Shown: one piece after another, positions 26,018 through 34,817 of the stretch
Layout of the letters: each line of letters opens with the position of its first letter
How positions within the stretch are numbered: the stretch's first letter is position 1
Origin: Hyphomonas chukchiensis
GTDB lineage: Bacteria > Pseudomonadota > Alphaproteobacteria > Caulobacterales > Hyphomonadaceae
Reading direction: 5' to 3'
Length of the DNA stretch: 64,000 bases
Assembly: GCF_000682695.1 (NCBI RefSeq)
Contig: NZ_AWFG01000052.1
Coordinates: 162,450 to 226,449, forward strand
Notes under the pieces: generated by a model
Told to the model about the DNA's origin: nothing
Databases searched by the model: none
Seen by the model: the letters and a program-made list of their open reading frames with translations, nothing else
Program-made: the position numbers and the translations under genes

Positions 26018-26084
26018 GCGGGACTCCGCCAATCTTGCTTGAACATCACGGGATCCATAGCAGAGAAATAGCCAGTCAGACGTC

Positions 26085-26150
26085 ACATGTCCTGACGATT
26101 GCGTGAGCACCTGCTGGCCGGCGCGGCGCAAAGCCTCCAGTCGTCGCACA
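26085..26150 (-). pseudogene. Possible relaxase (DUF3363) scrap
   Basis: The minus strand reads FVAAHVRRLEALRRAG, a phrase typical of the DUF3363 part of mobilisation relaxases (R-R-L-E-A-L-R-R-A-G-x-V). It is fused directly to the last recognisable bases of hipA. Short, so low confidence, but it agrees with the larger relaxase fragment at 12538-12852. Confidence 0.3.
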
Positions 26151-26830
26151 TGGGCAGCGACAAATTCTTCCTGCGGCAGGCGCAGCTATCGGTCCCGGTC
26201 CCATAGTCGGTCGACGCGACGAACACTCAACACAGTCTGATCTTCAAATGATTCTATCTCTGCCCCGGCCACGTCCAATCCAAAGGCCTGGCAGAGCTCA
26301 AGGCATACGTATTCGTTCGCAACGCCATCGGTCATGTCGATCTCGTTCTGGAGAATACCAATGGGCGGCTTCAGCATATGTGTTGTGGCAATCGGGCCTT
26401 CCGCCCTCATCCATATTCAAGAGCGCCGTCTTGTCCTGAGCACCAGCGATGGAGATGCGGAAGTCATTGTCGTCCGGATCCAGCCCGAGCGGGTTGACCT
26501 TGAGCTTGTGGATTATCTCGGCAATCTCCGCTTCTGTCAGCGGTCCACCCGCTACATAACCGGCCACACCGGGGCTTCGTCTTCTGAGTGAAATTGCAGA
26601 GTGCCTACGCAATCCCTGCCCGCGACTGCCAGCAAAGAGACTGCATCAGTCCCTTTGGCTCTGAGCCGCGCGGCCAAACTGGCCCGTACACGCGGGGCAT
26701 CCTGGCAATCGGTTCTTGAAAACGTTTATGACAGGCGCGCCGCGATAGGTTTCATCTCGTATCGGCGGCGAAATTGACACTTGCATGGCTTGATCCCAAC
26801 CGAGCCAGTCTGCATCATATGTAAAGCTGA
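26148..26830 (-). pseudogene. hipA-type toxin kinase gene, multiply broken
   Basis: HipA is a serine kinase toxin that phosphorylates glutamyl-tRNA synthetase and is neutralised by HipB. Pieces in three frames are in order: the N-terminal subdomain (FTYDADWL, VSISPPIRDETYRGAPVINV, FKNRLP), DAVSLLAVAGRDCVGTLQF, then FRISIAGAQDKTALL (ATP-loop region), TTHMLKPPIG, DMTDGVANEYVCLELCQAFGL, VLSVRRVDRLW, an in-frame TAG at 26186-26188, and LRLPQEEF. At least two frameshifts and one stop are visible, and the catalytic kinase core after RLPQE is deleted. No hipB is left; the IS630 element begins just upstream. Confidence 0.8.
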
Positions 26831-26872
26831 TCGCCCGGACGACGCCTGTACCAGGACGCCAACCCTACTTGC

Positions 26873-27466
26873 CTAGCAGGCTGCGAAGTAGTTTGCGCAT
26901 TCGTTCGGGCTGAACAGACCGACGAGGCTTCCGATGGTGTTCCACAAGGCATCTACGGTGCGTTCGGCGGCCTTTCTCAAGAGGGCCTTCAGCTTGGCGA
27001 AGGCCTTTTCGATCGGGTTGAAGTCGGGGCTGTAGGGCGGCCGAAACACGAGTTCGGCCCCTACAGCCTTGATCAGTTCACGTGCTTTCGTCCCCTTATG
27101 GCTTGAGAGATTGTCCAGAATCACTGTGTCGCCGAGCTTGAGGGCCGGCGCGAGGAACTGCTCGACCCACGCGGTGAAGGCCTCGCCATTGATGGGCCCG
27201 TCGAAAACGCAGGGCGCGACCATCCCGCTGGTGCGAAGGCCTGCCACCAGCGTCGAGGTCTTCCAGTGCCCGAATGGCACGCTCATGCGCAGCCGCTCGC
27301 CACGCCGGCAGCGGCCATGGGTGCGTGCCATGTTCGTTGAGGCCCAGGTTTCATCGACGAACACCTGGCGGTCCGGATCAAGAACGGGCTGGGCTTCGAA
27401 CCACGCCTCGCGCCGGATCAGGACGTCCGGACGGTCCTGTTCGCTCGCATGGCCGGTCTTTTTTTA
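26873..27466 (-). CDS. IS630 transposase, catalytic frame (OrfB, by -1 frameshift)
   Basis: After the A-run the second frame reads KKTGHASEQDRPDVLIRREA and then DPDRQVFVDETWASTNMART. It carries the DDE triad: D in FVDETWAS, D in VILDNLSSHKG, and E in SPDFNPIEKAFAKLK. The first in-frame ATG is at 27364, but translation most likely comes from the frameshift. The C-terminus ends at a stop right after NYFAAC, slightly earlier than expected. Confidence 0.8.
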
Positions 27467-27804
27467 CGCGTGACGGCGTGGCGATCGAAGAACCGCCAGA
27501 TTGTCGAGATCGCCGTATGAAAGCCGCGCGCCGACAGGGCGGTGCGTATCTCTTCAAGTGTGATGTCGCCACGCTCCTCCAACAGCGCGAAGATGAAATC
27601 GGCATGCTTTTCGATCCTGTGTGACGTGCGGTCGCCGCCCTGGGATTTGGGGCCTGGATCGCCGCGCTCGCGCCGGGCTTGGTCCCAGCGGATGACGCTC
27701 GATGCGCTCACGCCAAAGCGTTCTGCCGCAGCCCGGCGGCTCAATCCGGCATCGACCGCAGCCAACGCCCGAACTCTCAGATCAATCGAAAGCGGCTTCC
27801 CCAT
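27418..27804 (-). CDS. IS630 transposase, N-terminal frame (OrfA)
   Basis: 128 aa from ATG 27804, with GGAGGT nine bases upstream; the ATG at 27834 is further from any such site. Helix-turn-helix DNA-binding part: DLRVRALAAVDAGLSRRAAAERFGVSASSVIRW (about residues 6-38), followed by the winged segment ITLEEIRTALSARGFHTAISTIWRFFDRH. The frame leaves the homologous sequence at a run of seven A (minus strand, about 27461-27467, R-K-K), where a -1 shift continues into the catalytic part. This is the usual programmed frameshift place in the family. Confidence 0.85.
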   Translation of the reverse strand: MGKPLSIDLRVRALAAVDAGLSRRAAAERFGVSASSVIRWDQARRERGDPGPKSQGGDRTSHRIEKHADFIFALLEERGDITLEEIRTALSARGFHTAISTIWRFFDRHAVTRKKRPAMRANRTVRTS

Positions 27805-27898
27805 GACAGGCTGACCTCCTTCACCAGCCCCCATGGTGAATCAGAATCCGCCTGCCTTGGGAATCCCTAATGATTCAGGTCGCTCGGAAAACGCCCTA

Positions 27899-28154
27899 GC
27901 GGACTTCATCAGGGCCAGCGGTCGCATACGCCGCGCCAAAAGGTCGGACACATGACCGCATCCCGTCAGATCAACGTCCCTCAAGCTTTGCGCTCGCAGA
28001 ACCCGGGCCGTCTACACATGACAGTACCGATCCGACCGACCTTAAACCCATCCAAGACGCTTACCATTGCGCCACCAATGCGGACGCTATTGCCTGGATC
28101 CGTGCGCAACGGCCTAAACCGAGCAAACTGACATCGACAAAGCAATTTTGATTA
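27899..28154. other. Unassigned spacer between IS630 and the RND operon
   Basis: No recognisable gene. A short plus-strand frame reads DPTDLKPIQDAYHCATNADA and then AIAWIRAQRPKPSKL before a stop near 28152; it may be the tail of a lost gene, but I cannot place it. No terminator for the RND gene is evident. Confidence 0.4.
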
Positions 28155-31100
28155 TCAGGAATGAGCAATAGCTACATTCTGCGCAGCGTCGTCGCCACGT
28201 TTCGATCGCCTGAATGGCCAAAGGATTAGACGCTTAAGCACTCGGTAAAAGTTTACAACATCACCGGGGATCATAAAAACCGCAGGCACTACGACTAGCG
28301 TCAGGATCGTTGAAGAGGTCAACCCACCAATAAGGAGTGCGCCGAGGGCGTTCCGCCATTCCGCTCCATCAGACGTCGCCAATGCGACGGGCACCATGCC
28401 AAAAATTGCCGACAAGGCTGTCATGAGGACGGGGCGCAGACGTTCAGGGCACGCCTGAAGGATCGCGTCTCTTTCTGTCATGCCTTCCGCTATCAACTGG
28501 TTTGCCCGGTCGACGAGCAGAATGCCATTCTTCATGACGATCCCCATCAATCCAATGAGACCAATTTGTGCGAACAGGGAGGACTCCAGTCCAAAGTAAT
28601 AGAGCCCTGCGAATGCCCCCGAAAAACTGAGGGGTGCCGTCACCATGATCACAAGCGGCTGAACGAAGGAATTGAACTGGCTGGCTAGTACCATGTAGAG
28701 CGCAATCAAGGCGAGCAACAATGCGAACCCGATCGCGCCAGCAGTTTCTTGCATACGTTCCGCCATGCCGCCCATCGAGTAGGCAACCTCTACGGGCGGC
28801 GGGTTGGCTTCAAGTAGCTCCAGCAGCGTGTCTGTCGCCTCCCCCAGTGAAACACCTGTTGCAGAACTCGCCAGCACTGAAATCTTCCGGGCTCGGTCTG
28901 ATCGATCGATTTGCGAAGGACCGGAAGCGAACTGAACGCGTGATACGGCACCGATATCAACAAGGCGCCCATCAGCGCCGCGCACTTGTATTCGGCTAAA
29001 GTCCTGCACGCTTTCCCGCTGATCCTCCTCCAGCCGCAACCGCACGTCATAACGCTTTCCGTCCGCTTCAAAAGTGCCTGCATCAAGTCCGCCAAGGGCA
29101 ATTCGGGCTGTCTCTGCCAGCGCACGAGCGGAGATACCCTGATCCCCGGCTCTCCGTCGATCAAACAGGATTTGTGCTTCCGGCCGACCGCTCTCAAAGC
29201 TTGTTCTTACATCGGCAAAATTGGGGTTGGCGCGCATCTCGCGCACAAGACTATCGGCATATTGCGCAAGGGAGTTGAGATCGGATCCTCTCAACAACAA
29301 GTCGATATCCGAACTGCCGGACGTCGTCCCGCCGACCCACGGGACTTCAAGAACGGATATTTTGACCGCCTCGGGCGATGCTATTCGGATGGCCTTGCGG
29401 GCTTTATCCATGATTTCGAACTGACCGGTTTGGCGGGCCTGTTTCGGGGTCAAAGATGCGTATAACTCAAGGACATGAATGTCGGCTTGCGCGCCGGATC
29501 CGACAGATATGAACACATCTTCAATATCTTCGATCTTGCGGAGTTCAGCATCGCTCTTTTGTGCTGCGTCGAGCGCGGCAACCATTCCAGTGCCAAGTGG
29601 CAGCTCAATTGAACCCTGAAACTCACTTCTGTCTGCGCGCGACGTGAAGCCTGAAGGTACGCGAGCGGCGTACCAGGCACCGGCAACAACTGAGGCGACC
29701 GCGATAAAAATGACAATAATGCGCAATCGGACCGCGAGCTTGACGAGCCCCGCATACGCCCGGTCAACGCTGTCCCAAAAGGCTTCCAGAGGTCGAAATA
29801 ATGGCGAAACGCGACCCGATGCGAGGATGCGCGATGCAAGCATCGGCGTAAGTGTCAACGCAACAAGCAAAGAGACCGACACCGAAAGTACGATTGCCAG
29901 TCCATATTGGTAGAAGAAACGTCCGACGATGCCATCCATGAAAGCAATCGGAACAAAAACAGCAAGCGTGGCGGCAGTGCCTGCAAATACAGCAAGTCCC
30001 ACTTTGCGTGTGCCGTCCAGCGCAGCTTGATGAGGCGACTTTCCCTTTTCAAGTTCTTTCATGATCGCTTCGACAACAACGATGGCGTCATCAACGAGCA
30101 ACCCAATCGCAACCGTGAGCGCCAGAAGGGTCAGGACATTGATTGTGAAGCCGAGGAGGTAAAAACCAAAAAAGGTCGCCACGAGGGATGTCGGGATCGC
30201 CATGGCAACAATGATGGTCGCTCTGACTTTAAGGAGGAAAATAAAAGTCACTGCAACAACGAGCCCAATCGCGATCACCACGTCATGGGCCACATCCTCG
30301 ATTGAACTCTCAATGAACTTCGACACGTCTCGTGTCGCGATAATGGTCACACCGGCGGGCGCAAGCTCACGCAATTCTTCTGTGGCGGCCTTCACATTGT
30401 GCGCGACCTCCACAGTATTTCGACCTGACTGCTTCCTGATATCAAGTGAGATACCTCGTCTGCCATTGAGCATCGCTGCAGAGCGCTCATCCTCAAGCCC
30501 ATCCTCAACGCGTGCCACGTCGGAAATTCGGATTGTGACGCCGTTTTCGCGGTACGCGACAGGCAAATCCATGAAGCCGGTTGCATGGGTAACTTCGGCG
30601 ACGGTTTTGACACCAAATTCTCGCGTGCCAGCAGCGGTTTCCAGCCGCCCACCGGGAAGCTCAGCGTGCTCGCTTTGTATTGCTTGACTCACATCGTCGG
30701 CAGTGACACCAAAGGCGCGCAGGCGTTCATTGTCGAGCCAGATGCGCACGGCGCGTTCACGACCTCCCACCAAATTCACAGCGCCCACACCATCGAGGCG
30801 TTGAAGACGTTCCTTGGCGACATCGTCTGCAAAGGCCGTCAGCTCAGCAATCGGTATATCGCCTGCAATCATAACGGAAATGATCGGTGCCGCATCCGGG
30901 TCGACCTTGTCCACGATTGGCGGGTCCATATCCGGTGGCAACTCTGCCAGGGCAAGCTGCACCTTGTCTCGCACATCCTGAACTTTTTCGCGGGCGTCCG
31001 AACTTAAATCGAACTCGATTAGAATTTGCGTGCGCCCTTCACTCGAAAAGGATTGCAGCGTCTCTATTCCATCGATTGTATTGATATACTCTTCCAGAAT

Positions 31101-31298
31101 GTCGGTGACTTCCGACTCCATGGTTTCCGGAGATGCGCCGTCCAACACGGCCGTCACATTCACATAAGGAAATTCTACATCGGGGAACAAGTCAACGCCC
31201 AGGCGCCCTATCGACATATAGCCAAGACCAACTAATGATGCGATGATCATTACGGCGAATACGGCGCGACGGATCGATAGATCAACCAGCCACATCAT
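28155..31298 (-). CDS. RND-family multidrug efflux pump (HAE1/AcrB type)
   Basis: 1047 aa inner membrane proton-driven transporter. Twelve helices in two halves, with the large periplasmic loops after helices 1 and 7. The proton-relay aspartates in helix 4 are visible in GLLVDDAIVVVEAIMKE (about residues 403-419), and the second-half signature IGLMGIVMKNGILLVDRAN (about 925-943). The porter domain has VNLVGGRERAVRIWLDNERL. HAE1 pumps export hydrophobic and amphiphilic compounds through a TolC-type channel, which is not encoded here. The start (ATG 31298) overlaps the adaptor stop as ATGA. The region is clearly AT-richer than the first 25 kb. Confidence 0.95.
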   Translation of the reverse strand: MMWLVDLSIRRAVFAVMIIASLVGLGYMSIGRLGVDLFPDVEFPYVNVTAVLDGASPETMESEVTDILEEYINTIDGIETLQSFSSEGRTQILIEFDLSSDAREKVQDVRDKVQLALAELPPDMDPPIVDKVDPDAAPIISVMIAGDIPIAELTAFADDVAKERLQRLDGVGAVNLVGGRERAVRIWLDNERLRAFGVTADDVSQAIQSEHAELPGGRLETAAGTREFGVKTVAEVTHATGFMDLPVAYRENGVTIRISDVARVEDGLEDERSAAMLNGRRGISLDIRKQSGRNTVEVAHNVKAATEELRELAPAGVTIIATRDVSKFIESSIEDVAHDVVIAIGLVVAVTFIFLLKVRATIIVAMAIPTSLVATFFGFYLLGFTINVLTLLALTVAIGLLVDDAIVVVEAIMKELEKGKSPHQAALDGTRKVGLAVFAGTAATLAVFVPIAFMDGIVGRFFYQYGLAIVLSVSVSLLVALTLTPMLASRILASGRVSPLFRPLEAFWDSVDRAYAGLVKLAVRLRIIVIFIAVASVVAGAWYAARVPSGFTSRADRSEFQGSIELPLGTGMVAALDAAQKSDAELRKIEDIEDVFISVGSGAQADIHVLELYASLTPKQARQTGQFEIMDKARKAIRIASPEAVKISVLEVPWVGGTTSGSSDIDLLLRGSDLNSLAQYADSLVREMRANPNFADVRTSFESGRPEAQILFDRRRAGDQGISARALAETARIALGGLDAGTFEADGKRYDVRLRLEEDQRESVQDFSRIQVRGADGRLVDIGAVSRVQFASGPSQIDRSDRARKISVLASSATGVSLGEATDTLLELLEANPPPVEVAYSMGGMAERMQETAGAIGFALLLALIALYMVLASQFNSFVQPLVIMVTAPLSFSGAFAGLYYFGLESSLFAQIGLIGLMGIVMKNGILLVDRANQLIAEGMTERDAILQACPERLRPVLMTALSAIFGMVPVALATSDGAEWRNALGALLIGGLTSSTILTLVVVPAVFMIPGDVVNFYRVLKRLILWPFRRSKRGDDAAQNVAIAHS

Positions 31299-32413
31299 GA
31301 GGATGAAGGCTCAATCTTCGCACCATCGTAAAGTGGCCCGGACGCGGTCACGATCACCTTGTCTTCGTCCGTCAGTCCACCCATAATTTCAACACGATCC
31401 GCGTCGATATCGGATACTTTGACAGGGCGTCGGTGCACCTGAGTGTCTGCGGCGATGTATACGTAGCGCGCATCGCCTGTGCCATGGACTGCTGACCGTG
31501 GCAGGACTGTGGCTGATCGCGGATCGACATCCACTTCTGCGCGCACCGATTGCCCGGCCTTGACACCGCAATCAGGGTTCACGAACGCCATGCGAAATTC
31601 AATCATGCGCGACGTTGGGTCCACGCGGTCGTTCAGAATAACAATCTCTGACTCTATCGGATCACTCCGGCCATCGACAAAAAGACGACCCGTCAAGCCG
31701 AGCCGCAAACGCGTGAGTTCAGCCTCAGGCGCAAACAATATCCCTGCCGCGATCCTGCATTCTTGCACTTGAACCACGGCAGAATTTCCCATTCCGGAAA
31801 ATCTGTTCGCCATGAAGACGCCTTCATCAATATACCGCGCTGTTATGGAGCCATCAAACGGCGCCCGCACGATCGTATCTGTGAGCATTTGGTTTGCGGT
31901 TTCCACTTCCGTCTGCCTGAGACGCAAATTGGCTTTCGCCACTAATAGTCCGGTTTTGGCGTCATCAAAGACCACCTCGGCAACCACACCTTCGGGAGCG
32001 AGCGGCGCGTACCGGTTCACGAGCGTTTGGGCGCGGTCAACTTCAGCCGCAGCAACATCTTGCATAGCTTCAGCCTCGACAAGCCTCCGTTCAAAATCAA
32101 CTTGACGCGTGCGAAAAAGCAGATCGCCCTTACTGACGCGGTCTCCGACACGCACGAAGATTCGGTCGACGACCCCTTCTGCCAACGCGCCAATATCGCT
32201 GGTCTGTTTGGCAGCAATCGTCCCAGAAGCTATCAGAGGTTCGACCAACATGGTCGTTTCTGCGGATACAGTTTCAACCAAAACGAGCGCCGTCTCGGCT
32301 TCAGACATCAAATCGTCTGCCGGCGCGGCAACCTGGACTTCAGGCTCCGTCTCTCGGCAACCCAGGAGCAGAACAGGCATAAAGCAGAGCGCAATCACCG
32401 GACGGATCATCAT
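31295..32413 (-). CDS. RND periplasmic adaptor (membrane fusion) subunit
   Basis: 372 aa lipoprotein-type adaptor (signal MMIRPVIALCFMPVLLLGC, lipobox L-L-G-C at C19). Layout of HlyD/AcrA adaptors: beta-barrel and lipoyl halves (LIASGTIAAKQTSDIGALAEG, VGDRVSKGDLLF, about 62-105), alpha hairpin (about 108-175), IVRAPFDGSITARYIDEG second lipoyl half, and barrel domain ending in EDKVIVTASGPLYDGAKI. It links the pump at 28155 to an outer membrane channel. It overlaps the pump gene and the thioesterase gene by four bases each. Confidence 0.93.
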   Translation of the reverse strand: MMIRPVIALCFMPVLLLGCRETEPEVQVAAPADDLMSEAETALVLVETVSAETTMLVEPLIASGTIAAKQTSDIGALAEGVVDRIFVRVGDRVSKGDLLFRTRQVDFERRLVEAEAMQDVAAAEVDRAQTLVNRYAPLAPEGVVAEVVFDDAKTGLLVAKANLRLRQTEVETANQMLTDTIVRAPFDGSITARYIDEGVFMANRFSGMGNSAVVQVQECRIAAGILFAPEAELTRLRLGLTGRLFVDGRSDPIESEIVILNDRVDPTSRMIEFRMAFVNPDCGVKAGQSVRAEVDVDPRSATVLPRSAVHGTGDARYVYIAADTQVHRRPVKVSDIDADRVEIMGGLTDEDKVIVTASGPLYDGAKIEPSSS

Positions 32414-32829
32414 GAACGCCTTGGCATCTGATAAGCACCGCGTCCGCTCGAAAGCAGGGCTCCGTCTGCGTTCATAACCGAGGCTTCGGCGACTGAGAGT
32501 GTCGAGCCCAGACGGACAATCTTTCCCGTCGCAATAAGTGTTCCAGGTGTTGCAGGCTTGTGAAAATCAACCCTCAAGTCTGCGGTCGCGATTGGCATAT
32601 TTCCTGCGGCCAGCAAGGCATAAAAGCCCGTCAGATCGATGAGCGCAGCGAGAACACCGCCGTGCGCAGATTGTGTGCGTGGATTGGAGACAACTTCGTC
32701 CCGCCAAGGCATTTCCAGCATGATCGTTCCGGTGTCCAGACTTACGGCGTTGAGTCCAAGCCAACGGTGAAACGGAGCCGCATCAAGCGCAGTCTGCACC
32801 TGGTCGAGAGTAAGCGATGAGGCATTCAT
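32410..32829 (-). CDS. PaaI-type hotdog thioesterase
   Basis: 139 aa hotdog-fold acyl-CoA thioesterase of the PaaI/4HBT group. Family pattern: FHRWLGLNAVSLDTGTIML (about 20-38), NPRTQSAHGGVLAALIDLTGFYAL with the catalytic region H-G-G (about 48-71), TADLRVDFHKPATPGTLIATGKI and the final NADGALLSSGRGAY. It should hydrolyse CoA esters of aromatic or medium-chain acids in the cytoplasm. It is coupled by ATGA overlaps to both the adaptor gene and the hydrolase gene, which is unusual for an efflux operon and points to a substrate or product of acyl or ester nature. Confidence 0.88.
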   Translation of the reverse strand: MNASSLTLDQVQTALDAAPFHRWLGLNAVSLDTGTIMLEMPWRDEVVSNPRTQSAHGGVLAALIDLTGFYALLAAGNMPIATADLRVDFHKPATPGTLIATGKIVRLGSTLSVAEASVMNADGALLSSGRGAYQMPRRS

Positions 32830-33695
32830 GCAGGGGTTTCCTCTCGTATCTGACGCAGGAAGGACGCAACAGCTTCGGTAAACACATCATTCCGGTCTCC
32901 CGCCACCATGTGTCGCGCTCCGGCAACGTCGGTGAAGTGAGCTTGCGGAGCCAGTGATCGAAATGCCGTGACCGAGTCTTCCGAAACCAACTCGCTCATG
33001 CGGCCACGAATGAGATGAAGCGGTACGCGAATGTCTCGTACCGCTTGCTCCAAATCACCTGTGCGGGCAATAGCAGAGCGCCGCATTACGCCGGTGATGA
33101 AGGCGGGGTCCCAGTGCCATCGCCAGCGACCGTCATTATCTTGCCGCAAATTCTTGCGCAGCCCTTCCATATCTTTCGGCCGGGGACGATGCGGTAAATA
33201 GGTGGCAATCACATCGGCGGCCTGCTCCAGCGAGTCAAAGCCTTCTTCAATGTGAGCGCCCATAAACTCGACAACCTTGGCCACACCGGCGGCGTCCATA
33301 TTCGGCGCAATGTCGACGAGTGTAACAGACGCAAATGCATTTCTTGACAGCACGCCCGCAGCAACGATGGCGGCAAGTCCTCCAAGCGAAGCACCGACGA
33401 TGTGCGGCCGCCCGCCCCCACCTGCCACGCGTTCACCAACTTCAATAAGGTCTCTCGCTATGGCTTCGAGCGAATAATCTCCGTCAGCGGCCCAATCGCT
33501 TTCACCATGTCCGCGAAGATCCAACGCAATTGAGCGATACCCTTCAAATGCGAGCGCTTTGGCTGCGCCCCTCCAGGCGTGGCGGGTTTGCCCTCCACCA
33601 TGCGCAAAAATTATCGGGGGTGCGGCAGGATCACCGAACGAACTCTGCGCCAGTTTCAGTCTATTTGCGTGAAGATACCCATCACTGTTGCTCAA
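32826..33695 (-). CDS. Alpha/beta hydrolase
   Basis: 289 aa from TTG 33695, preceded by GGAG nine bases upstream. Typical fold: PIIFAHGGGQTRHAWRG oxyanion loop (about 27-43), LDLRGHGESDW, nucleophile elbow G101-A-S103-L-G-G, acid in LHLIRGRMSELVSEDS, and histidine in GARHMVAGDRND (about 265). It could cleave an ester, lactone or a C-C bond. First gene of the minus-strand operon hydrolase-thioesterase-adaptor-pump and divergent from the MarR gene at 33772. A decayed relative of the segment around residues 74-120 is found at 55230-55409. Confidence 0.9.
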   Translation of the reverse strand: MSNSDGYLHANRLKLAQSSFGDPAAPPIIFAHGGGQTRHAWRGAAKALAFEGYRSIALDLRGHGESDWAADGDYSLEAIARDLIEVGERVAGGGGRPHIVGASLGGLAAIVAAGVLSRNAFASVTLVDIAPNMDAAGVAKVVEFMGAHIEEGFDSLEQAADVIATYLPHRPRPKDMEGLRKNLRQDNDGRWRWHWDPAFITGVMRRSAIARTGDLEQAVRDIRVPLHLIRGRMSELVSEDSVTAFRSLAPQAHFTDVAGARHMVAGDRNDVFTEAVASFLRQIREETPA

Positions 33696-33771
33696 TATGT
33701 GTCTCCACTTTAGATATTTGTAAGTTTCCTATTGTTAAGTTACCTTACTGTTTTTGTAAACGGAGAATTCG
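33696..33771. promoter_or_regulatory. Divergent promoter region with TAAGTT repeats
   Basis: The AT-rich 76-bp gap between the hydrolase operon and marR contains the direct repeats TAAGTTTCC and TAAGTTACC, spaced by half a dozen bases, bracketed by GTAAG and CTTAC. These are candidate binding sites of the adjacent MarR protein, which would control both directions. Confidence 0.45.
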
Positions 33772-34269
33772 ATGGCGGTTTCCACACGATCGCACGGGAC
33801 AGATATCAAAGAGGATCCAAGGATTGATTTCAGTTTCCTTCTTGGCGAGGTCACCCGCCTTTTGCGCGGAGCGTTCGATCATGAAATGGAAGCCATTGGT
33901 CTGACACGATCGCAATGGCATGTACTTGTTTATGTTCTGAAAATGGATGGTCCGACGCAGACTGCACTTGCAGAAGCGCTCGATATTGCGCGCCCATCAG
34001 TTGGAGCACTCATAGACCAGCTCGAGAACTCGGGCTATGTCTCGCGTGAGCGTGATGCCCATGACCGGCGCGTCTGGCGGATCATGCCAACCCAGTTGGC
34101 CAGCCAGCGCGCGGAAGCCTTTGCGCAGTCTGCCGAACGCGTTGCGACGCAAGTCTTTGCTTCCATAGAAGACCGAGATCTATCGGCGGCCATGGCTTTG
34201 CTCTCAACCCTCCGCGAGAACCTGATCTCTCCAACTCCCGACCGACTGGAAAAAGACGGGAATTGCTAG
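33772..34269 (+). CDS. MarR-family transcriptional regulator
   Basis: 165 aa winged-helix regulator. The DNA-binding core is GLTRSQWHVLVYVLKMDGPTQTAL (about 43-66), ARPSVGALIDQLENSGYVSRERDAHDRRVWRI (about 75-106), with the wing D-x-x-D-R-R. MarR proteins are usually released from DNA by phenolic or other small ligands. Divergent from the hydrolase/thioesterase/RND operon, so it most likely represses that operon and itself. It is clearly paralogous to the MarR protein at 38521 (shared TQT-L-AE-L-x-ARxSVG-LIDQLE-SGYVSR pattern). Confidence 0.92.
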   Translation: MAVSTRSHGTDIKEDPRIDFSFLLGEVTRLLRGAFDHEMEAIGLTRSQWHVLVYVLKMDGPTQTALAEALDIARPSVGALIDQLENSGYVSRERDAHDRRVWRIMPTQLASQRAEAFAQSAERVATQVFASIEDRDLSAAMALLSTLRENLISPTPDRLEKDGNC

Positions 34270-34313
34270 CGCGGATCGTGAGCCAAGTATCAAGTCTGGG
34301 TATCCGCGCTTTT
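34268..34313 (+). terminator. Weak terminator-like hairpin after marR
   Basis: AGCGCGGAT (34268-34276) and ATCCGCGCT (34302-34310) form a 9-bp stem with a 25-base loop, followed by TTTT. It overlaps the marR stop codon. The long loop makes it weak. Confidence 0.4.
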
Positions 34314-34357
34314 CAAGTAACCCCAAAACGGGCTGCGAAAACTTCTTTTTCCACTCA

Positions 34358-34494
34358 GATTGTGCTGAAAAGTCAAAAATCGCAGTTCACACCGTATACG
34401 GATAGCTATAAGTCACTGTATCGGCTCAACAAAATTCTTCGAGAAATGTTCAAAATTAGTGATTTTCGATTTTGGGGACTTTTTCAACACAATC
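34358..34494. mobile_element. MITE-like element with terminal inverted repeats and 5-bp duplication
   Basis: A 137-bp non-coding segment has imperfect terminal inverted repeats of about 25-28 bp: left arm 34358-34382 begins GATTGTGCTGAAAA and ends AAATCG, right arm 34467-34494 begins CGATTTTGG and ends TTTTCAACACAATC. It is bracketed by the direct repeat ACTCA (34353-34357 and 34495-34499), as expected of a 5-bp target duplication. It has no coding capacity. The parent transposon is not in the window. Confidence 0.6.
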
Positions 34495-34617
34495 ACTCAC
34501 AAAGAGAATGTTGGTTCGCCTTTAGACGCCACCCCACAAGTTGACCTGGCGCATTGTCTCAATCTGCGATTACGGATATTATTCACGGAATTATCCCAGC
34601 ACCAATAAGCCCGGAAC

Positions 34618-34656
34618 TGTCTGCATTCATAGTGGTATTCGCCATGAATGCAGACA
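34618..34656. repeat. 13-bp perfect inverted repeat
   Basis: TGTCTGCATTCAT (34618-34630) and its exact complement ATGAATGCAGACA (34644-34656), spacer 13 bases. There is no T-run on either side. Function unknown; it lies in the 548-bp gene-free gap between marR and the TonB receptor gene. Confidence 0.6.
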
Positions 34657-34723
34657 AGGCCCTGAACACCAGCGAACAATTCCGGCATTCGGCGGCAGAA
34701 CGACGACCTGAATCGTCTTAAGC

Positions 34724-34761
34724 AAAGTCAGCGAAGCACCTAACGGTATTTCGCTGACTTT
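34724..34761. repeat. 12-bp perfect inverted repeat, possible terminator of the TonB receptor gene
   Basis: AAAGTCAGCGAA (34724-34735) and TTCGCTGACTTT (34750-34761), spacer 14 bases, 57 bases after the end of the TonB receptor gene on the minus strand. The stem is strong enough to act as terminator or to protect the mRNA end. Confidence 0.5.
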
Positions 34762-34817
34762 CAAATGTTAAACGAACCTACCTAGCCGCCTCAAGGTCAG
34801 TTACGCTTACATCAACG

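Larger units (their letters stand above)
26873..27898 (-). mobile_element. IS630-family insertion sequence
   Basis: Two overlapping reading frames on the minus strand encode an IS630 transposase joined by a frameshift. The right end probably lies at the TA dinucleotide 27896-27897, after the GGAAAACGCCC sequence typical of the element's end; IS630 elements insert at TA. I could not find the matching terminal repeat on the left. The transposase stops at NYFAAC, a few residues short of the usual end, which suggests that the left end was trimmed by a deletion into the hipA remnant. Confidence 0.8.
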
